7,866 nt of DNA from Candidatus Bathyarchaeota archaeon (GTDB lineage: Archaea > Thermoproteota > Bathyarchaeia > 40CM-2-53-6). The stretch spans positions 1 through 7,866 of the forward strand of contig VBAY01000087.1 in the NCBI GenBank assembly GCA_005883085.1, written 5' to 3'. Under the pieces are notes generated by a model. It saw nothing but the letters and a program-made list of their open reading frames with translations. It was not told where the DNA came from and did not search any database. Shown piece by piece: positions 1-5,301 of the stretch. Both the position numbers and the translations under genes were made by a program. How positions within the stretch are numbered: the stretch's first letter is position 1; the number at the start of each line of letters is the position of its first letter.

Positions 1-493
1 TGTCTTCTATGTGAGACGCGTGGACCCTCGTGGGTGGTTTGGGATAGATTTGTGAGAGGTACTCAAAATCCTCTTGAAGGTGTTCGATGAACAGGATAAT
101 GCTACTGGTGAGATGTGTGGTCTTAACTTCTAGAACATTGTTGTAGACACCTAACAGCATTTCTAGGTCAGATTGTGCCCCCTTCAACTTCTCGATGTGA
201 AGAGAAAGAACGTCTTTTGACAGGGTCTTCTTCTCTCCCACGGCGGATGTAATGTCGATCACCAACGTGATGAGGAAGGTGGTGAGGAAACCGACCCCGA
301 GCTTGGATCTCAATCTCTCTTTTGCTAGCTTCTCAACCGGTTCGAGCTTCTTCCTGTCATGCCTCGCTACTACTCGGTCAACTATCAGATAGGTCACGGG
401 AATCGTCACTGCGAGTCCGATCAGGGCTGAGATTAGGCTCAGGTCAATATCGTCAAGAGTTATCACCAACGGCTGAACAATTAATCCGATCAT
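1..493 (-). CDS. Partial hypothetical membrane-anchored protein (C-terminus off the left edge)
   Basis: The minus strand is open from an ATG at 493-491 to the window edge, giving at least 164 residues with no stop. An in-frame TAG lies seven codons upstream and no other start codon lies between, so the ATG is well placed. I do not recognise a family. Residues about 18-38 form a hydrophobic helix (LISALIGLAVTIPVTYLIVD) followed by a basic stretch (DRVVARHDRKK). A second hydrophobic segment spans about 65-85. The remainder is soluble and helical, with many Lys, Glu and Leu residues. A plausible topology is two membrane helices with a short charged loop, then a larger helical domain. It lies about 105 bases downstream of the peptidase gene on the same strand and could be read through from it, but the gap holds an inverted repeat. 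No function is inferred. Confidence 0.6.
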   Translation of the reverse strand, partial: MIGLIVQPLVITLDDIDLSLISALIGLAVTIPVTYLIVDRVVARHDRKKLEPVEKLAKERLRSKLGVGFLTTFLITLVIDITSAVGEKKTLSKDVLSLHIEKLKGAQSDLEMLLGVYNNVLEVKTTHLTSSIILFIEHLQEDFEYLSQIYPKPPTRVHASHIED

Positions 494-543
494 CTCTAAC
501 AGAACCGTTTCCTAGGATTTTGCTCGTCCTAACAGGGTTTCTG

Positions 544-567
544 CGTTGTCGTTGTTATTAGACAACG
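544..567. repeat. Inverted repeat between the peptidase and membrane-protein genes
   Basis: CGTTGTC (544-550) and its exact reverse complement GACAACG (561-567) are separated by 10 bases. It lies in the gap just beyond the peptidase stop and upstream of the left-edge gene. It could act as a weak transcript-end hairpin, but no long T tract follows directly, so the role is uncertain. Confidence 0.25.
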
Positions 568-598
568 TTGCGACGTGCCTTTGCACTAAAAGATCGCG

Positions 599-2329
599 TC
601 AGCGATGCACCAGGACGTCATGCAGCTCTTTGGCGTATGGTTCGATTGTTCTAGGTCCAAAATCAAATGGCAAATCGGCGGCTTTGAATAATTCAGGCAA
701 TGGTTTCGATCCGCCAAGTGCGAGAGCCCGCTGGTAGGCTGAGATGGCGGCTCTTGGATCTTTGCGGTATCGTGTCCAGAGGCCAAGCGCGCCCATGAAA
801 GCAATTCCGTACTCAATGTAGTAGAAGGGGACTTCGAATAGGTGTAGTTGTCGTTGCCACTGGGATCGGAGGAATTCCTCGTGTCCAACCCAGCTCTCTG
901 CTCCGCCAAACCTTTTCCTAAACCGGACCCATTGGTCCTGTCGATCTTCCCGAGTATGACTCGGGTGGGTGTATACCCAGTGTTGGAAGGCGTCGATGGT
1001 CGCGATCCAAGCCAGTAGCTTGACGATCGATGCCAGGTGTTCCCGTTTGGAGCGGGCAGCGTCTTCTTTGCTGTAGAATGTTCCTTCGAGATGCTCTCCT
1101 CCAATGATCTCCATTGCTTGGGAGGCCACTTCAGCAATTTCTAACGGGACGTTCTCGCTCCTGTATTGGTAGGGGAATCGTTTGTCTCGCATTGCGAAGA
1201 CGTGAAACGCGTGTCCTGATTCGTGTAATAATGTCCACACGTCGCCATCGCGTCCGACCGCGTTCATGAATACGAACGGCAATCGGATCTCTGACAGTTC
1301 CATGTTGTATCCTCCTGGCGCCTTTCCCTTCCTGCTCTCAAGATCTAGGAGATTCAGGCTTGCCATCCTACTGAGTTTCGTGGCGAACTCGGGATTGACC
1401 TTGTCAAACACCTTGACGCATCCCTGTACCAGCTCGGATGAAGTTTTGAACGGGCGAAGGGCGGGACGACCTTTAGGGTCGACGGCTAGGTCCCAGGGTC
1501 GCAGGGGTTCAACTCTCAATCCTTGGCTTCTTTCTTTGTCGAGTTCGTGAATCAACGGCACGATATGTTCTTCCACGGCTTCGTGGTAGCGGAAGCAATC
1601 CTCCGGCGTGTAGTCGAATCGCTCCTTCTTCCGGAAGATGAAGTCTCTGTAATTGTCAAAGCCCGCGTTTTCCGCGATTCTTTGGCGTAGGGCAATCAGC
1701 TGGTCATAGATCTGGTTCAGGGTGTCTTTGTCTTTCTGTCTGCGGGACTCGGCGAGGAGCCATGTTTTCTCTCGAACGCTACGGTCGGGTTCTTCCAAGA
1801 AGCGTCCCATTTGTTGCATTGTCCTCTCTTGGCCTTCGTAGAGGACTGTCATCGCTCCTGTGGTTTTCTGAAATAATTGGGCGAGCTTTGTCTCTTCTTT
1901 TTCGAGTTCTACATTTTCCTCCCGGAAGAGGGCGACGTTGTTCTCCCTCTTTCTGTTGAGAACATAGTACTGCTCTTGGGGAAGGTTCTTCTGGGCAGGG
2001 GTGCCTAGATATTTGCGGTCGAGCTGGGAGAATCCTATTTTCGCCGCGGGTTCTACGTTTTCGATGAAGAGTAGGTAGTCTTTCTCGCGGGCAGGGTCAT
2101 CGGTTTGACATGTCATTCTCGCGTATCGAATGGATTGTTCTTCTGCCAAGGCCGATGCGAGTTCGGACTCGTCTTTGAGCCATTTCTCAAGGTCGGATGC
2201 TGAGTGAACCGTGCGATTTTGCAGATTTTGAAATAACTCCTTCAGTCCGTTCAAATCTGTGAGATCTATGTTGGCGGGAAGAAACTGGCGAGGGTATTCA
2301 CGAGGAAGGTGAGAGTAATCGAAGGACAA
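599..2329 (-). CDS. M3-family zinc oligoendopeptidase (PepF-like)
   Basis: This 576-residue protein is a complete member of peptidase family M3 (oligoendopeptidase F group), which are cytosolic zinc enzymes that trim short peptides. The zinc site is visible: HESGH at residues 369-373, where H369 and H373 bind zinc and E370 is the general base. E400 in the AEVAS segment is the expected third ligand by alignment with thimet oligopeptidase, and E407 follows in the same helix. The preceding GGYNMELSEIRLPFVFMN segment and the C-terminal FYYIEYGIA segment (502-510) are typical of the PepF branch. The length matches the family and no signal peptide is seen. The start is a TTG; an in-frame TAG lies eleven codons upstream and no ATG occurs before Met72, so TTG is the only start giving a full-length protein. 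I see no convincing Shine-Dalgarno site. It is divergent from the cupin gene. Confidence 0.95.
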   Translation of the reverse strand: MSFDYSHLPREYPRQFLPANIDLTDLNGLKELFQNLQNRTVHSASDLEKWLKDESELASALAEEQSIRYARMTCQTDDPAREKDYLLFIENVEPAAKIGFSQLDRKYLGTPAQKNLPQEQYYVLNRKRENNVALFREENVELEKEETKLAQLFQKTTGAMTVLYEGQERTMQQMGRFLEEPDRSVREKTWLLAESRRQKDKDTLNQIYDQLIALRQRIAENAGFDNYRDFIFRKKERFDYTPEDCFRYHEAVEEHIVPLIHELDKERSQGLRVEPLRPWDLAVDPKGRPALRPFKTSSELVQGCVKVFDKVNPEFATKLSRMASLNLLDLESRKGKAPGGYNMELSEIRLPFVFMNAVGRDGDVWTLLHESGHAFHVFAMRDKRFPYQYRSENVPLEIAEVASQAMEIIGGEHLEGTFYSKEDAARSKREHLASIVKLLAWIATIDAFQHWVYTHPSHTREDRQDQWVRFRKRFGGAESWVGHEEFLRSQWQRQLHLFEVPFYYIEYGIAFMGALGLWTRYRKDPRAAISAYQRALALGGSKPLPELFKAADLPFDFGPRTIEPYAKELHDVLVHR

Positions 2330-2357
2330 TAGCGGTCTGGTCCAGCGTCGTTTGCTC

Positions 2358-2369
2358 TAACCTAGGTTA
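2358..2369. promoter_or_regulatory. 12-bp perfect palindrome upstream of the peptidase gene (possible operator)
   Basis: TAACCTAGGTTA is a perfect palindrome lying about 30-40 bases upstream of the peptidase TTG start, where the archaeal promoter would be, and within the divergent region shared with the cupin gene. A regulator site is a reasonable guess; nothing in the window identifies the regulator. Confidence 0.25.
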
Positions 2370-2440
2370 ACATAGTTTGTCTTATTGATAGTGCACATCC
2401 AATCTGATGGTGGGCAGAAATGTCCTTGACCGCAACCATC

Positions 2441-2446
2441 TTTAAA
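2441..2446 (+). promoter_or_regulatory. TATA box (TTTAAA) for the cupin-hydrolase pair
   Basis: TTTAAA stands alone in the divergent intergenic region. Archaeal transcription normally begins about 25 bases downstream, near 2468-2472, leaving a leader of about 50 bases before the GTG start of the cupin. The peptidase gene runs the other way, so this element fits the plus-strand pair. Confidence 0.45.
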
Positions 2447-2522
2447 CCATGAGAAATGGTAGAAGAAAACGGGTGGAGCCTCGACGATCGTCAAACATCT
2501 TTCCGAAATTGTCCCGGAGAGG

Positions 2523-2807
2523 GTGGGCGACTTCAGACGGTGGTACCTGTCCAAGGCAGAGCAGGGTCATCAGCTCGCGATGAGATATGTGGAGCTCACC
2601 GGAATCGTTACTCCTCATACTCATGATGTCGAAGAGACTATCTTCTACATCGAAGGCAAAGGGTCTGCACGTGTAGGCGAGAAAGAAGTCAGAGTAAAGC
2701 CGGGAACAATGATTGTGATACCGCCGGGAACGGTGCACAGCTCCATTCGAGAGGGATTCGAGCCCTTGCGCTATCTCGCGATTTTTGTGGGAAACCCTGA
2801 CCTGTAG
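2523..2807 (+). CDS. Small single-domain cupin protein
   Basis: This 94-residue protein is a one-domain cupin, a small beta-barrel that usually binds a divalent metal. The metal ligands are visible: H32, H34 and E38 in PHTHDVEET (motif 1), and H72 in the GTMIVIPPGTVH segment (motif 2), which fits G(X)5PXG(X)2H. Cupins of this size range from enzymes to small-molecule sensors, and the sequence does not say which. The GTG start has GGAG at 2516-2519, only three bases away. The frame stays open upstream to 2463 and reads plausible protein there (VKHLSEIVPERV), so the true N-terminus may be longer. No ATG, GTG or TTG exists in that extension, so I keep the GTG. The hydrolase gene begins 49 bases after the stop, suggesting cotranscription. 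Confidence 0.85.
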   Translation: MGDFRRWYLSKAEQGHQLAMRYVELTGIVTPHTHDVEETIFYIEGKGSARVGEKEVRVKPGTMIVIPPGTVHSSIREGFEPLRYLAIFVGNPDL

Positions 2808-2856
2808 TTTACACGAGCCGGTTAGACACTTGAGAGATACAGGAAACCGGCTTGAG

Positions 2857-3528
2857 ATGGAGCAGTCAAAGATTGTTTCGCCCAAGGGCGGTCATTTCGG
2901 AATCGTTTATGCCTCGCTTCCCAACCCGGGTGAAAGTAAGACCTGCCTGATCATTGCGCATGGCGCGGGTGGACCAATGTACTCGCCTTTCATCAGCTAT
3001 TTCCATAGAGGCCTCGCCGAGAAGGGATACCTTACGGTGAAGTTCAACTTTCCGTACATGGAAGCTCGACGAAAGATCCCGGACAAGAGAGAGATCCTAG
3101 AGACTAGCTATCGAAAAGTTATCGATGAGGTCAAGGCCAGTAAGCACCAACCCGAGCGCATCTTCGTAGGAGGTAAATCGATGGGGGGCCGTATTGCCTC
3201 CCAGGTCGTCGCATCCGGAGTAGATGTCGAAGGACTATTCTTTCTGGGCTATCCATTGCATCGACCGGGTCAGCCGGAAATGCTGAGGGATGAGCATCTC
3301 TATCGGATTGAGAAGCCGATGCTCTTCCTGTCCGGAACAAAAGACCAATTTGCTAAAAGGGAACTCCTTGAGGGAGTTGTGTCGAAACTGGGGGACCGAG
3401 CGGAGATTCACTGGATAGAGGGCGGTGACCATAGCTTCAACACGCGGCAGGGCAAAGACGTCCTGGTCAAGACCTATGATGAAGCGCTAGAGACTCTTGA
3501 TACTTGGTTGAGAGCTAAAAGCGCCTAG
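2857..3528 (+). CDS. Alpha/beta hydrolase, KANL3/Tex30-like family
   Basis: This is a 223-residue alpha/beta hydrolase of the KANL3/Tex30-like (dienelactone-hydrolase-related) type. Signatures in order are the oxyanion region HGAGG (35-39), nucleophile elbow GGKSMGG with S108, GYPLH (131-135), the acid D163 in SGTKDQF, and H192 in GGDHSF. The catalytic triad is therefore complete as Ser108, Asp163 and His192. No signal peptide is present, so it should be cytosolic. The substrate is unknown; bacterial and archaeal members are generally uncharacterised esterase-like proteins. I chose the ATG at 2857 because the longer frame, from a TTG at 2785, would overlap the cupin and adds residues that do not look like this family. 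No strong ribosome binding site precedes it. It follows the cupin on the same strand and probably shares its transcript. Confidence 0.9.
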   Translation: MEQSKIVSPKGGHFGIVYASLPNPGESKTCLIIAHGAGGPMYSPFISYFHRGLAEKGYLTVKFNFPYMEARRKIPDKREILETSYRKVIDEVKASKHQPERIFVGGKSMGGRIASQVVASGVDVEGLFFLGYPLHRPGQPEMLRDEHLYRIEKPMLFLSGTKDQFAKRELLEGVVSKLGDRAEIHWIEGGDHSFNTRQGKDVLVKTYDEALETLDTWLRAKSA

Positions 3529-3554
3529 GTTCTTGAAACGGGTTCGGTGTAGTG

Positions 3555-3560
3555 TTTAAA
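3555..3560 (+). promoter_or_regulatory. TATA box (TTTAAA) for the cysteine mini-protein gene
   Basis: TTTAAA lies 27 bases after the hydrolase stop. Its centre is about 31 bases before the ATG at 3589, so transcription would start within a few bases of the start codon, giving a leaderless or nearly leaderless mRNA. This spacing supports the tiny downstream ORF as a real gene. Confidence 0.6.
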
Positions 3561-3588
3561 TCGGTGAAGAGCTGGGGTTGGTGTAGCC

Positions 3589-3648
3589 ATGTGCGACACC
3601 TGTGGCTGTTCTTCCGAGCAGGAAGATAAGAGCGGCGAGGAAGCCTAG
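3589..3648 (+). CDS. 19-residue cysteine mini-protein (MCDTCGC start)
   Basis: A complete ATG-to-TAG frame encodes only 19 residues, beginning MCDTCGC and ending in an acidic, Lys/Glu-rich tail (SSEQEDKSGEEA). Three cysteines in the pattern C-x-x-C-x-C sit at positions 2, 5 and 7. This layout resembles the metal-binding N-terminus of HypB nickel chaperones (MCxxCGC), so metal or thiol chemistry is a fair inference, but there is no GTPase domain here. The promoter evidence is good: a TTTAAA box at the correct distance implies a leaderless message. The gene stands alone between the hydrolase and a convergent membrane-protein gene. It is shorter than standard gene finders accept and could be overlooked. 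The alternative is a chance ORF, which the cysteine motif and promoter spacing make less likely. Confidence 0.6.
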   Translation: MCDTCGCSSEQEDKSGEEA

Positions 3649-3708
3649 CCCTCAGCCTGCCGGGGCGTAAGTTTCCCAAATATCCATAGAAGGGGCTCCG
3701 AACAAGCC

Positions 3709-3720
3709 TTTTCCATTTTT
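3709..3720 (+). terminator. T-rich tract after the mini-protein gene
   Basis: CTTTTCCATTTTT-type sequence about 60 bases beyond the mini-protein stop resembles the T-rich transcript ends used in archaea. The rest of the 111-base gap between the convergent genes holds no ORF that I can support, only a short AGACATGTCT palindrome at 3732-3741. Confidence 0.3.
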
Positions 3721-3759
3721 CAACTTGTCCCAGACATGTCTCTGATATGTGAGGGTAAT

Positions 3760-4146
3760 CTAGAAAAACTTCGGAAACCCGAAGAGCGTGCCGACCAATA
3801 TGGCTCCTAGAATGAATGTGAGAACTACTAAGACGATGATCGCCATTATTCCTACTCCGATGGCTCCCAACCAGCCAGTCTTGAAGTAGTGTTTGACGAG
3901 CAAGAGGAAGATCACAAGGCCAAGCAGGAGACCGATCAAGCCAAGAAGGGCTATCGAGGCCCCGACTAGGAAGGTTCCAACACCGGCGATGCCTAGAGCT
4001 TCTCCAAACGTGACTCTTCTGCCGACGACGATCTCCCCGGCGAGCCAGAGCACGAAGCCGATGACTAGGAGATAGATTATGAAGAGGACTATGACCCCGA
4101 GGAGTGTGGAGCCGAGACCTATGCTCGGGATCATAGGGTTTGCCAT
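3760..4146 (-). CDS. Small polytopic membrane protein of unknown function
   Basis: This 128-residue protein is almost entirely hydrophobic, rich in Gly, Ile, Leu and Val. Likely membrane helices lie at about residues 13-37, 49-65, 66-84 and 93-122. Short polar loops separate them, including GRRVTFGEA (42-50) and KHYFKTGW (85-92). There is no catalytic motif and I do not recognise a named family; it resembles small uncharacterised archaeal membrane proteins. The ATG start is supported by a purine-rich GGAAAGGT element about 8 bases upstream, which can pair with 16S rRNA. The gene is convergent with the hydrolase and mini-protein genes and divergent from the tRNA gene. The roughly 165 bases between it and the tRNA hold the tRNA promoter and no further ORF that I can support. 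Confidence 0.8.
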   Translation of the reverse strand: MANPMIPSIGLGSTLLGVIVLFIIYLLVIGFVLWLAGEIVVGRRVTFGEALGIAGVGTFLVGASIALLGLIGLLLGLVIFLLLVKHYFKTGWLGAIGVGIMAIIVLVVLTFILGAILVGTLFGFPKFF

Positions 4147-4252
4147 TGTCGGTTACCTTTCCGCGAGAAGGGTTATTGTTTCAAGTTATCCTTGCTGGAA
4201 CTGTATCACTTATCTGGCAGTAAGCCTCGATTGTCCTTTCGTTTCTTTGGGA

Positions 4253-4262
4253 AGGTTTAAGC
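4253..4262 (+). promoter_or_regulatory. Promoter (TATA box) of the tRNA-Asp gene
   Basis: GGTTTAAGC contains a TTTAA box A element, with a purine-rich GGAAGG stretch just upstream in the BRE position. Transcription would begin near 4283-4286, leaving a 5' leader of about 30 bases ahead of tRNA nucleotide 1 for RNase P to remove. Confidence 0.45.
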
Positions 4263-4317
4263 TTGCCAGCTTTTCCGGGTTAGCTTTGCCCAGGACAAGT
4301 ATGCCGGGCTCGCGCCC

Positions 4318-4342
4318 TATTCCTGGAATATGGAATGCGTTG
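4318..4342 (+). other. tRNA-Asp intron 1 (25 nt, acceptor stem, position 4/5)
   Basis: It splits the acceptor strand into GCCC and AGG. The BHB is: inner helix ATTCC/GGAAT (4319-4323 with 4332-4336), central 4-bp helix GCGC/GCGT (4312-4315 with 4337-4340), 5' bulge CC|T (4316-4318) and 3' bulge TG|A (4341-4343). Only two outer pairs can form (C4311-G4344, T4310-G4345), so it is a relaxed BHB. Part of the central helix uses leader bases 4312-4313 upstream of the mature 5' end. Confidence 0.8.
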
Positions 4343-4361
4343 AGGTAGTATAGCCCGGTCC

Positions 4362-4384
4362 ACGGCTTGCGGGAGCCGGTCGAG
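4362..4384 (+). other. tRNA-Asp intron 2 (23 nt, D-loop, position 20b/21)
   Basis: The inner helix is CGGCT/AGCCG (4363-4367 with 4374-4378), capped by a six-base loop. The central helix CGGT/GTCG (4356-4359 with 4379-4382) has two G-U pairs. The bulges are CC|A (4360-4362) and AG|A (4383-4385). Splicing here gives an 11-base D-loop of canonical form. A register shifted by one base can also be drawn but leaves a 13-base D-loop. Confidence 0.75.
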
Positions 4385-4411
4385 AGTATGCACGGCTGTC
4401 ACCCGTGCGAC

Positions 4412-4435
4412 ACTCGAGCAATTCTCGAGCGCGTT
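4412..4435 (+). other. tRNA-Asp intron 3 (24 nt, position 48/49)
   Basis: The inner helix is CTCGAG/CTCGAG (4413-4418 with 4424-4429) around a CAATT loop. The central helix is TGCG/CGCG (4406-4409 with 4430-4433). The bulges are AC|A (4410-4412) and TT|G (4434-4436), and a four-pair outer helix forms between 4402-4405 and 4437-4440. This is a full hBHBh' motif and the clearest of the three. Confidence 0.85.
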
Positions 4436-4491
4436 GCGGGTTCGAATCCCGCCCTGGGCGCCATACCGTCCCAGTCATGCACAATTCGTAA

Positions 4492-4502
4492 CTTTTCTTT
4501 TT
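4492..4502 (+). terminator. T-rich terminator after tRNA-Asp
   Basis: CTTTTCTTTTT begins about 28 bases after the CCA end and fits the oligo-T termination used by archaeal RNA polymerase. The rest of the roughly 135-base gap up to the convergent regulator gene shows no ORF or RNA that I can support. Confidence 0.45.
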
Positions 4503-4600
4503 GCGTAACTAGGGGCGAGATTTCAGCACCAGTTTAGCGGTACATACGAGCGACCACAACCAGTCTCAACCAGAGGCGGCGATGACCCGAAGAGAATCTC

Positions 4601-5209
4601 CTATCGTTGATCTTGAGCATATTTTTCCTTCATGAAGAACAATATCACGGGCCGCCCAAGCTTTGCGAGCATACGTCCCTTCTCTCTCAGTTCGTACCGA
4701 ACCTGGGGCGGCCTACCTAACAGAACCGTTCTGCGGAGAAGACCTTGGCCCTCCATCTCCTTCAGTTTTTGCGAAAGGACACGCGAGCTAATTCCTTTGA
4801 GCCCCTTGCGGAGCTCCGCGAATCCAACTCGTTCTTGAGTGTTGAGAATCGCGATAATGTGGATTGACCACTTCCCAAGAACCTTCTTGACCAGGTCTAG
4901 GTCAGGGGGACCAAGGGTTTTGTTTCTCGGGGACGCGAGTGATCTCACCACCTTGGCAGTTTCTTCTGACCACGGGTCGAGCTGTTCTGTAAGTTCGGAA
5001 AATCGCCTGTCGAGTTCTTGGAGAGTTGAATGCAGGGGGACTTCTGGAGTTTTCTCCTTTCTGAGTCGGGATAGCTCTGCGGCAACCGTAGGCAAATAAT
5101 ATACTGGCAAAGACGTCCAGCGTTTTATAAAAGAGAACCCTAGTTCATATATGAAAAAGAGTAGAAAATCCCAAAGGTCCTCCTCGATGGCAGGTAACCT
5201 CTCTAACAC
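4601..5209 (-). CDS. HxlR-type winged-helix transcription regulator with N-terminal extension
   Basis: This 202-residue protein carries an HxlR-type winged helix-turn-helix domain at about residues 104-190. The family pattern is clear: VLGKWSIHIIAIL (first helix), FAELRKGLKGISSRVLSQKLKEM (recognition helix region), then GLLRR and RYELREKGR (wing). HxlR proteins are dimeric DNA-binding regulators that often control an adjacent divergent gene. The first 100 residues are not part of the usual domain, since family members are commonly about 110-130 residues. They contain an aromatic, hydrophobic stretch (12-45) and a charged helical stretch (44-90), perhaps for dimerisation, ligand or membrane contact. 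The start is a GTG fixed by an in-frame TGA immediately upstream; AGGGG six bases before it can serve as ribosome binding site. It is divergent from the large secreted protein gene, 92 bases away. Confidence 0.87.
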   Translation of the reverse strand: MLERLPAIEEDLWDFLLFFIYELGFSFIKRWTSLPVYYLPTVAAELSRLRKEKTPEVPLHSTLQELDRRFSELTEQLDPWSEETAKVVRSLASPRNKTLGPPDLDLVKKVLGKWSIHIIAILNTQERVGFAELRKGLKGISSRVLSQKLKEMEGQGLLRRTVLLGRPPQVRYELREKGRMLAKLGRPVILFFMKEKYAQDQR

Positions 5210-5230
5210 TCAGTCCCCTGCGCATACCTC

Positions 5231-5254
5231 GTAACTATTTTCTCATCTGGTTAC
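5231..5254. promoter_or_regulatory. Inverted repeat in the divergent promoter region (candidate HxlR operator)
   Basis: GTAAC (5231-5235) and GTTAC (5250-5254) are exact reverse complements with centres 19 bases apart, roughly two helical turns, in the 92-base region between the regulator and the large secreted-protein gene. The left arm adjoins an AAAATAG TATA-like element (minus strand) of the regulator gene. The half-sites are short, so this is suggestive only. Confidence 0.25.
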
Positions 5255-5301
5255 AATGGAGTCGCCGGGGCTTATTACGATAATCATAGTCTTCGACCCT
5301 G

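Larger units (their letters stand above)
4314..4463 (+). tRNA. trnD: tRNA-Asp (anticodon GUC) with three introns
   Basis: Three introns (4318-4342, 4362-4384, 4412-4435) interrupt this gene; removing them leaves a 78-nt cloverleaf including encoded CCA (4461-4463). Acceptor GCCC+AGG (4314-4317, 4343-4345) pairs perfectly with CCTGGGC (4453-4459), followed by discriminator G73 as in Asp tRNAs. The D-stem is GUAU (4348-4351) with GUAU (4386-4389), and the joined D-loop is AGCCCGGUCCA, with A14, G15, G18-G19 and A21 in place. The anticodon stem CACGG/CCGUG is perfect around CUGUCAC, placing GUC (4398-4400) at 34-36. The variable loop is CGAC, whose C48 can form the Levitt pair with G15. The T arm is GCGGG-UUCGAAU-CCCGC. 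The cloverleaf is seen directly; intron borders are inferred from the folds and are certain to within about a base. A simple scan could miss the gene or misplace its 5' end. Confidence 0.92.

Noticed and set aside
586..1137. 183-residue minus-strand ORF inside the peptidase gene
   Set aside because: It lies in another frame of a clearly coding M3 peptidase and its protein has no recognisable features.
2442..2885. 147-residue minus-strand ORF opposite the cupin
   Set aside because: It is antisense to a well-supported cupin with intact metal-binding motifs and looks like a shadow.
3732..3741. AGACATGTCT palindrome as an operator
   Set aside because: It lies between two convergent gene ends, where no promoter is expected, and is short enough to be chance.
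4288..4463. tRNA-Asp with its 5' end at 4288 and a single 51-base intron between the acceptor and D-arm
   Set aside because: The acceptor strand matches, but no splice register in the AGG direct repeat gives a BHB, whereas the 4314 start with a 25-base intron gives one with the correct bulge and helix spacing.
4353..4463. tRNA starting at GCCCGGT (4353) without an upstream intron
   Set aside because: The acceptor would hold a mismatch and a wobble pair, and no D-arm with the conserved bases can be drawn from the bases that follow; those bases are the D-loop of the Asp tRNA.
4580..4620. Possible C/D box guide RNA suggested by a CGATGAC segment
   Set aside because: No matching D box at suitable spacing and no kink-turn partner could be found.
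496..4730. Shared 14-mer CTAACAGAACCGTT at 496-509 and 4717-4730
   Set aside because: One copy precedes the left-edge gene and the other lies inside the HxlR coding sequence; the flanks differ and a match of this length can arise by chance in a window of this size.
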